Shown piece after piece: positions 10,500-21,056 of a stretch of DNA of 64,000 nucleotides. The position numbers and the translations under genes were made by a program. Every line of letters starts with the position of its first letter. The first letter of the stretch is position 1. The stretch spans positions 31,446,501-31,510,500 of the forward strand of contig AP031351.1 of the NCBI GenBank assembly GCA_037833965.1, in the 5' to 3' direction. This DNA comes from Marchantia polymorpha subsp. ruderalis. Its lineage: Eukaryota; Streptophyta; Marchantiopsida; Marchantiales; Marchantiaceae. The notes under the pieces were generated by a model. It had not been told where the DNA came from, made no database searches, and saw only the letters and a list, made by a program, of their open reading frames with translations.

Positions 10500-11735
10500 C
10501 AGTGTTAGTCTGGCAATTTCATGCAACGCGGTGTGGTTGTTGGTTGCATTATCCACGTTGAACTTTCCGACTAGGTGATGGATCTCGAAGTCATCGAGTG
10601 TAACCCAAAAGTGCTCGGCCTGGTTAATTCCCGAATGGGCATCTCGAAAACGATGGAACGATAGCAAGGCCGTATGCAGCACTGCTTCTGAATCAATCCA
10701 GTGTGCCACGATTGCCTAGTAGGCGTGACGGTTCGGTCCACTCCACATATCGAAGCTAAAGTGATCCTTGACCTCCGCCTGCCTTAGAGTCTCTTTAACC
10801 TTGTCCTTCATCTCTGTGTATAACGCCACGATGTATCGCTGAACTGTATCACCACTAAGCGGTAATGTTTCTTCGATTGCCGTGAAGTTTGGCTTGCATG
10901 CCGCCAAGTATTTTAATAGCCTTCGAAAGGACTCAGTCTCGCAACAGCGGAAGCTTCAAATAATTTTTGAAGAGAGGATTTTTGAAGAGAGTATAAGCTT
11001 CCGCTTTGTTTCTTCCGCTTTGTTTCTTCAAAAATCCATCGTGCAAAACAAAGCTGAAAGATATCCGCATTGAACTCAAGACTAGGTAGCTGCTGGCCGA
11101 AGGCAGCCTGGATTGTTTGTTGATGCTGCGGGGGTTCGCCTTCGTTGATTGACTGCCCATCCGAACCAACCTTATGGACCTTTTGAAGATGTTCGAGAGC
11201 GTTCTTCGTTGTGGACACTGCAAAGTGGACCGCGGTTTTTGGATTGGGGCATCTATTGCATCGCCATCTTGATCGTCCTTGAACGGTAATCTCACACCCG
11301 TTGATAGGACGCCAGATAATACTCTTCCGTGCCTTCTTCTTGCCCACAAACATATCCGGAATGGATGTGTTGTTCGTCTCATGGTCCCCGGCTTCGGCTG
11401 GATTGCTGCCGACAGTCGGAGGAAGAAGTCCGCTTGGAACAGACGAAAGCGCTGAGGAGCGTGACGATCCCGCTGATCTGTGGGCAACTTGGGCTATCCT
11501 CTGCCATTTGGAAGGGAGCGGTCGGATGCAACTGGTTGGGGGAGAGTATGGCGGCGTGAGAAAAGGGCAGCCTGAGGAGAGATGCCAGGCGTACGCTTTG
11601 CGGAGGAACCGGCAGAGTGTTGTGGTGAATTGTGAGGAAGCGGCAGGTGTTGCAATGAATTGAAGAGAGGGGGGGAGTTTGCCAGAGCCTGAGCGACAGG
11701 TGGAAGAAGAAGAATGCTCTAGAATCACCGCTCAA
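10500..11735 (-). pseudogene. hAT-superfamily transposase (zf-BED) fragment
   Basis: On the - strand an N-terminal BED-type zinc finger is seen around 11180-11340: aromatic residues, RWRCNRC, then ALEHLQKVH supplying the His pair. After a frameshift near 10910, the hAT catalytic region reads DHFSFDMWSGPNRHAY, then AHWID, DAHSGINQAEHFW and KFNVDNATNN; the last holds a catalytic Asp of the DDE core. A TAG splits this part at about 10713. The reading stops near 10500, so the C-terminal dimerisation domain is missing. Terminal inverted repeats and target duplications could not be fixed. The fragment lies between the methyltransferase element (+) and a gag on the same - strand. Confidence 0.7.
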
Positions 11736-11939
11736 ATTTTGTCTACGCTACAATCTCTCAACCCATCGACCCTTCGACCCTCCAACGCGCCTCAAAAAAC
11801 CACAGTCGACCGCAGTCGAACTGGATCACGGCGCTTCCAGACTGGATTGCACAATTCTACGCTAGTCCATCAAACCTGCCGACTAGACTGGACTACGCAA
11901 TCCGTCTAGTCCAGTTTGTAGTCCTGGACGGACCGTGGG
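11736..11939. other. junction between hAT fragment and gag remnant
   Basis: No coding similarity. It contains the near-repeats CTAGACTGGACTACGCAATCC and GTCTAGTCCAG, which could be the remains of transposon ends. No confident inverted repeat with the other edge near 10500 was found. Confidence 0.25.
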
Positions 11940-14178
11940 GAACACTGGTCGTCTTGCGACGAAGTCCGAAGTTCTTTGGCCGATTTATCCTTCTTCGCCG
12001 AAGACTCCTTCTTCACCGAAGACTCTGAAGTCTTCGGGGGAGCCCCTTACTTTGGCTCTCGTGACTCCGTCTCCTTTGAGTCCTTCTTTTTGGCACCCTT
12101 CTTGTCACACTTCGCCTTCTCCGAAGTGGTCTCCTTCTTCTGAGTGGCGCTTCGGGTTTCCACCCGCCCAACCATAGTCTCTTCGTCCGGCCATCAATTT
12201 TCATCGTCTTGTTCCTCCGAACTTAGTTCTACTTGGTTGACTTGCGCGTCCTCCTTCTGCGGCGGTGTGACGAATCGCACTTGTTGTCTTGCCACTCGAG
12301 ATTGATTACATTCTACTGTAGTATGCCCTTGCTGCCGGCAATTACTGCATAGAGGGATATAACCTCTTGGCTTTCGAGGATGCGGACAATTAGGAGCAAA
12401 ATGCCCGACATCGCCACAGTTGAAACAAGCGTTCGGAGGAGGTGGGCCTGCTGTAGCAGGCGGTGCCAATCTTCGTTGTGGCACCGTAGTAGCCACCTCC
12501 TTGGGCACAAAACGTGTTATATGAGCGGGCTGGATGGGGGTTGTCGGAGGCCCTTCCTGTACGGCATAAGCAACTTCTTCTGGGGCTTCTGTGTAATATC
12601 CCCCCGCTTCCCATGTGGGTACCCATTCTATTGCATTGACTGGGTATGTCCGGCATTCGACGTTCGCGTGGCCTACTCTGCCACAATTTGTACACTAGAG
12701 GTTGGGCCTTGCCCCAGTGAGGAACTTCCTCTTGTCTCGGCTCCCTACAACATGAACCTTCAAGTCAGCGAAGTCCTTTACTAAGGCATCCACCTTAGAT
12801 ACTATAGAGGTGGTGCCTTTCTCGGGGGCGGCCATCCGCCGGTTCTTTTTCTTACTTTCTTTCTTCGGCTTCCTCTCGTCCTCAGAAGAGGATGAGTCTT
12901 CTGATTCGCTCGACTCTGAGGATGCAAACGACTCACTGGACGAAGGTGAAGCAGCCCGTCTCTTCCGCCGACTGCTTTTAGATTTTCGCTCGTCTGGTAC
13001 CCGGCCTTTTGGACGCTTGTTTAGGGTAGATGTCTCAAAGGCCTCGGCGGAGGTAATCACCTCGTCAATAGTATCACACCTACAGCGTCGGCAGTAGGTC
13101 TCCATTTCCATTGGCAAGCCCGTTACATACCAATCGATGGCTTGTTGAGTGGAATAAGGCACTCCTTCTCCAATTTTTGGGATGCGATCCAGGAGATCTT
13201 AAAATCTCTCAGTATAGTCTCTCAGGTTTTCCTTGCGCTCCCTATGTAGGTTTCGCAACTTTGTCAACACTCGACTATCATATCCCAGTTCCCGGAACCT
13301 CTTCAAGAACTTCTCTCGGAGTTTAGCCCACGTGTCAATTCCCGTGGGAATCGTGCTCTTGTGGTTGTACCAACTTCGGGCTTTCTTCCGAAGCACGCTG
13401 GGGAAAATTGGCAATCTATCCGCTTCATTGTCTTCCTTATTGGTGATGGAGACCGACTCAAATAATTTGATGTATGCGTATGCATCGTCATTTCCTCTAC
13501 CCTTATATTTGGGGTAGGAGTGTTTAGTAAAGGGTTGACGATTTCCTTGCTGATCTCCCATCGATCGATCTGGTGGACCCCCGCCTCCGCCTCCTCCGCC
13601 ACCTGGTGGGTTTGGTGGTCCTCCTCTCTGCGAGCCTGGTGGAGATGGGGATTCTCCACCACTGCTTCCACCTCTTGAAGTGCCTCCGGAAGATCTTACA
13701 GAATTCGAATCCCTGAATAAGGTCGTGGGCCGAACAGGTGATGTCGACTGTTAGCAAAAAGATCTTTGTAGTTCTGCACCACAGTCTGCACTCGAGCCGT
13801 GTCTTCGGTTGGTAAATCCAACAGCATATGGAAGACTCTGGCGTCATCCGGTATGCCGAAGAGTGGTAAAGAGTACAATTGAGGTGAAGTTGGATCTTCT
13901 ACAGCCGTCAACTCATCAAGGGGTAAGAGGTGTGCATCGATCGGAATTGATGCCAACTTCTTCCGGACGTAGGCTTCGTGCGTAGATGGGAAATTCGCAG
14001 GTCGCCTCGTTTGCGGGGGTGCAATCACAGGCAGAAGGGGAATTGGTCTCTTCCCTTTCCCCTTTCCTTTCCTTTGATCCCGTTCTTGTGGATCTTCGGG
14101 ATCTTCCTTCTTTTCTTCTCGACGGAGATATCGCGCAGATCGATCGCTTACCTTCTTGAAATCATCTCTCGTCGACAT
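11940..14178 (-). pseudogene. Ty3/gypsy Gag with three zinc knuckles, broken
   Basis: It starts 49 bases downstream of the primer binding site (ATG at 14178). A 160-codon N-terminal part is basic (KGKGKGKR). After a frameshift near 13680, the Retrotrans_gag core reads ARSWYNHK, TWAKLREKFLKRFREL and LRNLHRERKENLRDY (13199-13561). It continues through SerGlu-rich sequence to three C-x2-C-x4-H-x4-C knuckles: CTNCGRVGHANVEC (about 12680), CFNCGDVGHFAPNC (about 12420) and CSNCRQQGHTTVEC (about 12340). A lysine-rich tail continues to about 11940. Stops at about 13199, 12695 and 12194 break it. The TAG just before the first knuckle fits CAG to TAG. It differs clearly from the Gag at 6831-8266. Protease and the rest of pol are absent. 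Confidence 0.75.
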
Positions 14179-14225
14179 TCATCGTGCATTGCTGCACACA
14201 CAACTTCTGTGTTTGACGCTCTATC

Positions 14226-14243
14226 TCCGGCAGCGGCGCCAAA
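14226..14243 (-). other. primer binding site, tRNA-Asp type
   Basis: On the - strand the sequence TGGCGCCGCTGCCGGAGAT follows the LTR by about 16 bases. It differs at only two or three bases from the complement of the 3' end of plant cytosolic tRNA-Asp. Tat/Athila-type gypsy elements commonly prime with this tRNA. Confidence 0.7.
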
Positions 14244-14258
14244 AGAAAAATTTATCTT

Positions 14259-14757
14259 TGTAATGACAGATAAATACCAAAATGGAGCATAATGATATAG
14301 ATCCGATCCCACGAGGATAGAAACAAACACAAAAGTCACGATTTGTCACCAGATAGCATTCTATTACGAAGTATTACTTCTTAAGCCAATGTTACTCCCA
14401 GAAGACACTACTCAGCTAGAGCCAAAGACTCACAGGGTAGTGCAAAACCGTATTCACAACCTGAACCTTTTCCAATCAAAACCTGTGAGAATCGAAAGCG
14501 ATCCCACACTTATATTTCAGGAGGAAAACTTCCCAGCACTGCATACATCTCAACACACTGACCCATAAACTCAGACCTGAACTTGCTTAAATCCCGCAGT
14601 AATCCCAGGCTATCCAAGACATCCAAGCTGAATACTCACAACTCCCGATGCGGTAACTTCGACCACCAGGAGCGCCCTATGCTCAATGCCTGGATCACAC
14701 ACCAGCACATAGACACACAGCGAAGACAAAATGACAGTTGAGACAAGCCAATAGACA
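14259..14757 (-). repeat. LTR (499 bp), TGTC...TACA
   Basis: On the - strand it begins TGTCTATTGGCTTGTC and ends TCTGTCATTACA. It aligns over its length with the + strand LTR at 24091-24587. It is followed by a primer binding site and gag, as a 5' LTR would be, and preceded by a purine tract and ORF copy B, as a 3' LTR would be. So one LTR serves both sides. Confidence 0.85.
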
Positions 14758-14773
14758 GAAAAACCCCCCAAGG
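14758..14773 (-). other. polypurine tract
   Basis: On the - strand CCTTGGGGGGTTTTTC ends at the LTR start. The same tract, CCTTGGGGGGGCTTTTG, precedes the LTR of copy D at 24075-24090. Confidence 0.65.
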
Positions 14774-14795
14774 AAAGAGCCTTGGGCCTCTTTAT

Positions 14796-17300
14796 TCACA
14801 ATGGCAAATCTGGAATATCAACCGCTTGAGGCGAATCGGCCTCAGGGACTGTGCCGTCTGATGTAACGGTTACAGCATCATCTGAACTACTCTCTACTCC
14901 TAATCTACGCAACACGTTTACAATCTCTACTTCTACATTCTGGCGCGCCTCATTCAATTCCTCTGAAAATGAATTAACTAACTCTACAATCTGTTTGTGC
15001 CCTACGGATCCGCTGGTCTTCGCGCTCATCAGCCGTCGCTCGAGTAGATCTAGCTTCAACCACTTCACCGAATCCAATCCCTACATCGCGAACCCGTTCA
15101 GGCACTTCTCTAACCGCAATCTCAACACGTCGGTTGAATCCTTCCGCAGCTGACGGTAGGCATCCTCTTCCTTTTCCATTCTCCTTTGCGACTCTTCCGA
15201 TCTCATCTCCGCCTTCCCTAACTGCTCTCGTAACCGTCGACAGTCAGATTCAACCTTTAATCTACATTCGACCTGCGAAGACTTGGCCGACTCGCAATCT
15301 GCCAATTTCTTGGCCCAATCCACTAACTCCTCATCATGCTTCTGGTTTCCCGCCGACAGACTTGCTGATAGCTCCTCCGCACGTCGGAATTCCATCTCAT
15401 ACTTCGCTTCAATCCCCGAGATTTTCCTACGAAGATCTTCCTCCGCCGTCTTTGTATCTGCGAGTTTGCCCTGAAGTTCTTCAGCGATACGAGCTTCTTC
15501 GGCTCTACGGGCTTCCAACTTAGCAAGTTCCTCGATGTGCATCTTCTCTCGCTTCTCCGCAGTAATGATCAGCCGCTCCGGTCTTTTACTTGCCGCCTCG
15601 TAAGCTTCCCTGGATTTCTCCAGTCTCGCTACCAAATCCACTATTACTTTCTGGACATTCTCATTGGAGATACGAAGTCCTCTACAGGCCTCCTCCATCT
15701 CTGCACAACGCCCGGATTCCTTCTATAGATTCTGCTGCAGTACTTTGCACTCATTTTCCTTCTTCCGAAGCTGGGCTTCTCGCTCTCGCACCAATGCAGT
15801 TGCGGACTCCCACTCCCTCTTTACTGCAACTGCTCTCTTGAGCTTTGTCCTATTCCTAATCATTGGTACATAGAATCCTGGCTCCTCTGTTATAGCATAC
15901 TTTCCTCTCTTCCCGTCCAAGTACTTCAACAATGGAACTACACTATCCTACACATTTCCTGAATTTAGAATTCATGAAATGTAATTTCTAATGTCTTCAC
16001 ATCTTCGCCCGAAGTCTTCTCTCCTTCTTCGGGTCTCACCTCTTTCACCGGAGATGTCGGCAGTGTAATGCACTCGGCTTCTATCACCGTCCCTCCTACC
16101 CTTGCGACAACCTGCTCCAGAATCTCATCGCTCAAAGTAAACTCCTTCTCTAGGTCCTCGTTCATCTTCATCTGTGATGTCCCTTCGCCTTGCGCAGACC
16201 GTGTCCGCTCCGAAGATAGAGAAATCGGACTTACCAATTCCGTTTCCTCCTTCAAAGGTTCTGCCGATATATGTGCCGGAACTTCGATTGACACCTCCGA
16301 AGGTACTCTGATCTCCACAGGTCGCATTACCTCGCTAGCTACGACTTTGGATGTGTCAATCGAAGTCAATAATTAAAATCAACAATTGGTGCCACCGTCT
16401 TCTCCACACTGCTATTTGACACCTCAACTGTCACCATCCTCTGTTTCGCCTTCTTCTTTGGTCTTGCGCGAGCTCTGTGCTGTCTGGCTCCACTTACATC
16501 CATATCCATCCTCCTTACCACGTGGGCCAATTCCTCCTCGTCATCACTCACGACCTTCCTTCTCTTTGTCAATCGTCTCTCTCGCTGCTCCTGCCTTTGA
16601 ACCACGTCCACCTGCACTGGTCCTCGAGCGGTTGTGTGTGTTGGAATTGACTCAGCCGTCAGGATTTCCCGCTCTCTCGAAAATCGTTTCTCTTCCTCCC
16701 TCGTAAGCAATCCCATCCCTCGATAGAAATTCACCAAAAAGGGAGTGATGTGATTGGTCAAAGGTCCCGTCCACCGGGAGCCGGCATTCACCCAGACAAG
16801 ATCATGGAAGATCCTTGCTCAATATACGCGCTGTCTCTTCAAAATGCGTTCAAAGAATCCTACTTGTCAGGCCGTCACATAAGTCGTGCGCACCGGCCGT
16901 AAGATGTGCATGATCCCTAACGCGATCGCCCTTCTCTTCGGAGCTTTGTAATTAACAGTCTTCCAATCTCGAAGAGAGGCCCGTAAGAGAATTCCTCGCC
17001 GCGCGTAAGTCCTACGCTATTCTTCTCAAATAGCAGATCTCCTTCGCTGCCCGCACAGGGTCCCAGTACCATCGTCCAATGTTCGATAGTCCACAGCATG
17101 GGATTACCGCGGAGCTCCTCGCCTTCGACCGTGCTCTTGTCCATAACTTCCTTGCTGATACTCGCTGAGACTCAATTCCAATTCCACAAAAGGAATTCAA
17201 GCCGCAGTTCCCTCAACTCGTGTCTGAAAGGTCTCAATCCCTCGTAAGGCATCTTCAAGGGAATCAATTTCCTCAACTTTCCACTCTTTTTGGGCGCCAT
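14796..17300 (-). pseudogene. retroelement-associated coiled-coil ORF, copy B
   Basis: ATG at 17300 opens MAPKKSGKLRK. The conserved N-terminus (LEFLLWNWN, MLWTIEHW, CAGSEGDLLFE) runs to about 16730, interrupted by a frameshift near 17172 and stops near 16880-16920. The middle (16366-16791) carries a basic nuclear-localisation-like run, RRLTKRRK, and an acidic DDEEE-like stretch. The C-terminal part (15965-14796) is a long Glu/Lys/Arg coiled coil (EAYEAASKRPERL, KLEARRAEEARIAEEL). It ends LPL-stop at 14796. Copies B and D share their last residues (SPQAVDI, LPL) and an AATAAA motif overlapping the stop. The polypurine tract and LTR follow directly. Confidence 0.8.
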
Positions 17301-17655
17301 GTCTTCAATTTGCGTTTCGCTTATCGCGGGTTGGCTCGATTGCAATTCCTCTCTCTCTCTCGCTCGTTCTTGCTTGATATAGCAATGTCGGCGCAAAGTC
17401 TCCTCGTATTGTCTTTACCTTTGAAGCCCTAACATTGCCTTCTCCCGCGCCTCGTAGAACTCTCGATGCGTGCGAGCATTGTCCGGCCCGTTGCATGATT
17501 TGAAATTGATTCCGATGTCTTCGCCGAAGACGCAGCTCTTTGTACGTCCTTGAAAGACTGCACCGAAGACGAATTCTAACTAATCCTATCATAACTCCTA
17601 TAAATCTACTCTTTCCAACTCACATACCTATCTTCTACACAAATATGTTTATGTT
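17301..17655 (-). other. conserved 5' leader of copy B
   Basis: Untranslated sequence that aligns with the leader of copy D (21057-21448), for instance GGAGTTATGATAGGATTAG and GGCAATGTTAGGGCTTCAA. It includes the palindrome GTCTTCGGCGAAGAC. A poly-A tract (17669-17685) lies just beyond it. Conservation of a roughly 350-base leader implies it was part of the mobile unit. Confidence 0.5.
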
Positions 17656-17705
17656 TTTGTTAATTTAAAAAAAAAAAAAAAAAGTAGGCCCCACAGTGGG
17701 TGAGA

Positions 17706-18210
17706 GTATGTTCTTAGCATGCAGAGCTCTTTCGGAGAGTTATGCCTGCAGCGTTTGATGAATCTTGCGATTGTTCAACATAGAGAAACGTTGCGATATG
17801 CAACCATTCGGGAAGGAGGTTATTGACCATCGATTCGTAGATTTCATGTGGGAGACTACGTTTATTTACAGCAGACTGCACCGACAGCAGGACGCACAAT
17901 CTTGCGAGTGGGGGAGGTGTTACCTTCTGGAGTTCTCCTGTTAGAGGGTCGTGACGGCGTTGTTTGGAAGGATCATGTGCGCAATTGTGCGCCATGCCAC
18001 CTCCCAAACGTAGATGGCACTATGGACCCAAGCTTAGCAATAGTACGTGTTGGCTTGAGGTGCATGCTGTGTGGATCAGCTGGTCAGGCGGCCCGTATGT
18101 TTGTGTGTGATATGTGCTCTAGGGGATGGCACATGTCGTGCCTAACTCCGCCTATCGATGTTATTCTGGTTGGACGATGGGTTTGTCCTCGATGTACTTC
18201 AGAGTGGTAG
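17706..18210 (+). pseudogene. integrase C-terminus fused to a PHD finger
   Basis: The reading frame runs from LQRLMNLAIVQHRETLRYA through one TGA at 17824 into RRFHVGDYVYLQQ. This is the usual end of gypsy integrase: a helix, then the basic SH3-like barrel opening F-x-V-G-D-x-V. About 70 residues later comes a perfect C4HC3 PHD finger: CMLC (18061-18072), VCDMC (Cys codons about 18106 and 18115), GWHMSC (His at 18130, Cys at 18139) and CPRC (18184-18195), then stop at 18208. PHD fingers usually read histone H3 tails, so this one could guide integration to particular chromatin, as chromodomains do in chromoviruses; that role is inference. A purine tract and LTR follow, as expected at the 3' end of pol. 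The upstream pol part is missing. Confidence 0.75.
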
Positions 18211-18362
18211 ATGACTTGATCTTCACATGTTATGAATTGCAGAAAGGCGACTAACGATGGAGCGACATAGCACCCGGCCTACTGGTTTGCGCACCCATGA
18301 AGGTGTATAGCATGTAGTTGTAGATAGGGCTACCTGGGAGTCAGGGGAACCTGACTGCCAGC

Positions 18363-18375
18363 TAGGGGGGGGCGA
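18363..18375 (+). other. polypurine tract
   Basis: GCTAGGGGGGGGCGAG directly precedes the repeat that starts TTGTGACATTC, about 150 bases after the end of the PHD-finger ORF. Confidence 0.6.
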
Positions 18376-19028
18376 GTTGTGACATTCGAGTGTGTACTCT
18401 CTCGCGCCTTATATGTGTGTATGTGTGCGTATGTGTATGTGAGTATCATGTCAGCGATGTAGGATGTATGGCGATACGTCTTCGCACGACAGCTGTCATG
18501 TAGTTTTTGGTTTTGCTAAAAATAGCGTCGAGCTTAGGGTTTCAGGTCGTAGGGTATAGGTCGGAGACGGCTCGAAGAACGTTAGTTCTTCAAGTCGAGC
18601 CTAGCGCGTTGGAAGTAGTGCCCGTGAGCGTCAGACCTGGAGCCTCAGAGTGTGGAGTGGGTTGGGCTTCACTATGTTTGTGACGGTGACCGTGACGGTT
18701 TTGCCAGTAGGGTAAACGACCGACGGGAATTCTAGTGGGGAATCTCCCGTTTATTTCAGTTGTGACATTCGAGTGTGTACTGTCTCGCGCCTTATATGTG
18801 TGTATGTGTGCGTATGTGTATGTGAGTATCATGTCAGCGATGTAAGATGTATGGCGATACGTCTTCGCACGACAGCTGTCATGTAGTTTTTGGTTTTGCT
18901 AAAAATAGCGTCGAGCTTAGGGTTTCAGGTCGTAGGGTATAGGTCGGAGACGGTGTGTGTGTATGTGTATGTGTATGTGAGTATCATGTCAGTGATGTAG
19001 GATGTATGGCGATACGTCTTCGCACGAC
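18376..19028 (+). repeat. tandem, partly overlapping LTR copies
   Basis: Copy 1 starts TGTGACATTCGAG near 18377 and runs about 380 bases. Copy 2 starts with the same bases near 18760 and is nearly identical to copy 1 for about 200 bases. A third partial copy (about 18955-19028) repeats the TGTGTATG microsatellite and GCGATACGTCTTCGCACGACA. The last one joins directly to the leader of ORF copy C. The repeat unit follows a purine tract, so it is read as the LTR of the integrase-PHD element, multiplied by recombination or slippage. Confidence 0.6.
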
Positions 19029-19158
19029 AAGGGCAGCGAGGGTAAGGGCAGAAAGAGGAGCATTCTCGCCGACATTGCGATATTGAGCGAGAATAAATGA
19101 GAGTGAGAGAAGGCGTAATGGATCTAACTTGCTAGCAGCGAAGACGCAAATTGAAAAT
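19029..19158 (+). other. truncated leader of copy C
   Basis: Aligns with the last 130 bases of the copy D leader (GCCGACATTGCGATAT, CTTGCTAGCAGCGAAGACGC). Its upstream part is replaced by the LTR fragment ending at 19028. Confidence 0.5.
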
Positions 19159-20712
19159 ATGGCGCCAACCAAGACGACCAAGGTGCGGAAATAGGTTCCG
19201 CTGAAGGTGCCTTACAAAGAATTGCGACCCTATAGACGGAAGCTCAGCAAATTGCACCTCGATTTACTCCTATGGAATTGGAACTGCATATATGCGAGTA
19301 TTTGCAAGGAGATCATGGACAAGAACCGGAATGAGGGTGAGGATCTCCGAAGCAATCCAATGATGTGGACGATTGAGCATTGGACGAGTGTGTTGGGGCC
19401 GTGTGCAGATCGCGACGGAGATTTCATGTTCGAGAAGGATAATGTGAAGATAACTCGCGCGGAAGAATTTACTTTCGCCCCACTCTTCAAGAACGTGCGA
19501 TCAGAAACGAATGGGTGGAAGACCGCCGATTATAAGGATCCGATGAGGTGCGCGATTGTGTTGGGCATCTAAACCCTAAATATCTTGCAACCGCAGCGGA
19601 CGACGTATGTCACGGCTTGGCAGGTCGGATTCTTCAAGCGGGTTATGAAGGGAAATTGGGTACATTGGGCGAGAATCTTTGACGATCTGGTATAGATTAA
19701 CGCGAGCGCCCGATGGGAAGAACCATTTGTGAATCACTTGACCCCGTACATCGTGAATTTCTATTGAGGGATGGGACTACTCACGAAGGCCGAGGAAAAG
19801 TGATTCCCGAAGGAAAGGAAAATTCTAGCGGTCGAGTCCAGCGAAGGAACTGAGGAAGAAAACAATAGTCGACCAAGAGTGCCAACTCAGACAACAGCGC
19901 ACGGACAAGTGGAGGTGGACTTTCTGCCAACACGAGAGCGGCCAGAAAGGTAAATGGCAAAGAGGCGGAAAGATGACCGATGACGAAGAAGACCTGCTGA
20001 TGCAATCGCGAATGGCAAAAATTGAGATAGCGGGAATCTGGCAGTGAGGACTCGAGCTAGGCCGAAGAAGAAGGCGAATCGTGGGGTGGTGGTGCCCAAA
20101 TCTTCAGATATCAGTGTGGAGAAGACAATTGCGGCAACCGTAGCAATAGCCAAAGACAAGATTGACGAGCCAACACTTCAAGTGATGGAAGGAGGACCTT
20201 CGGCAATATCAGTTGAAGTTCCAAAAGATGTAGCAGTGGAACCTTCGGATGAGAGAAAAGAGACAATGAGTTCGAGTTTTCCATCTAAGGAGCTGACGCA
20301 ATTTGTGAGGAGTGAAGACATACCTCAACCAAAGACTAGTGAAGAGTTAGCAAAGGAGCTTACGTTGAATGAGACGATATTGGAGCAGATTGTTGCACAG
20401 GTTGGTGGGACGGTAGGAAACATCGTGGATATTTTGGAGCCGCCACCACCTGAGGAGGTAGTGAGACCCAAGGTAGCGACAAAGACTTTGGAGGAGAGAT
20501 CGCAGGCGATGGAAATTGCCTTCCCTGATTTTCTGCAAGATAGCGTAGTATCTTCATTGAAGTACTTAAACACGAAGAGGGAAAAGCATACTGTGAGAAG
20601 GGAGTCAGGATCGTATGTCGAGCTGATCAAGAATAGAATGAAGCTCAAGAGGGCAGTGGCAGTAAAGAGAGAGTGGGGTACTGCAACTGCGATGGCGAAG
20701 AAGCGAGCTGCA
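19159..20712 (+). pseudogene. retroelement-associated coiled-coil ORF, copy C (3'-truncated)
   Basis: ATG at 19159 opens MAPTKTTKVRK, then a TAG. The conserved N-terminal domain follows (LDLLLWNWN, MMWTIEHW, CADRDGDFMFE, TAWQVGFFKRV). A small insertion with telomere-like AAACCCTAAA sits at about 19570. TGA codons at 19765 and 19801 stand where copy D has CGA. The middle and the second conserved block (20044-20712: SVEKTIAATVA, FLQDSVVSSLKYLNTKREK, KLKRAVAVKREW) are open in one frame. Similarity stops near 20712, so the coiled coil and LTR are lost. Confidence 0.75.
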
Positions 20713-21056
20713 AGCTTGTTGGTTATCACACTAAGCTTATTCTATTGATGCATTTGTTCATTGTTGATGTGCACTAGAGGACCGATTCTTCCCTACTGCA
20801 CACTTAGTTCTCCCACCGCTGTCAAAAAAACAGTTGGTCTTCTCAACTTATACCATACTTCTGCTGCTCCAAAGCTTATTGTACTGATGCGTTTATTCAT
20901 CTTTCATAGTTATTCAACTTCGATTCATGCATGAGACGTCCTAGTTTTAATTTCATATGCATCTTGGTAATCTTGCATTATTTGGACTCTATATCACTCC
21001 TTGTTTTCATGTTACATAAGGGCTTGTGGTGCCTAGTTTTTTTGTTTTTCTTTAAA
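20713..21056. other. spacer without recognised gene
   Basis: AT-rich with two related blocks (near 20728 and 20875) sharing the words AAGCTTATT and TGATGC.TTTATTCAT. They may be the remains of a small inserted element between copies C and D. Confidence 0.3.

Larger units (their letters stand above)
6831..10500 (+). mobile_element. 5'-truncated LTR retrotransposon carrying gag, protease and a C5 DNA methyltransferase
   Basis: Coding similarity starts at the first base after the LTR end at 6830, with no primer binding site, so the 5' LTR and leader of this element are missing. In order on the + strand: Gag with zinc knuckles and RGG-like repeats, a retropepsin-like domain, then a complete set of C5-methyltransferase motifs. 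No reverse transcriptase, RNase H or integrase core follows. Recognisable sequence stops near 10500, where a hAT fragment of opposite strand begins. From about 8514 to 10394 all the coding sequence lies in a single frame broken only by stop codons, so the element is fairly young or decays mainly by point mutation. Confidence 0.75.

Noticed and set aside
11736..11939. hAT terminal inverted repeats
   Set aside because: Some repeated words (CTAGACTGG, TAGTCCAG) occur, but no matching pair could be placed at both ends with an 8-bp duplication.
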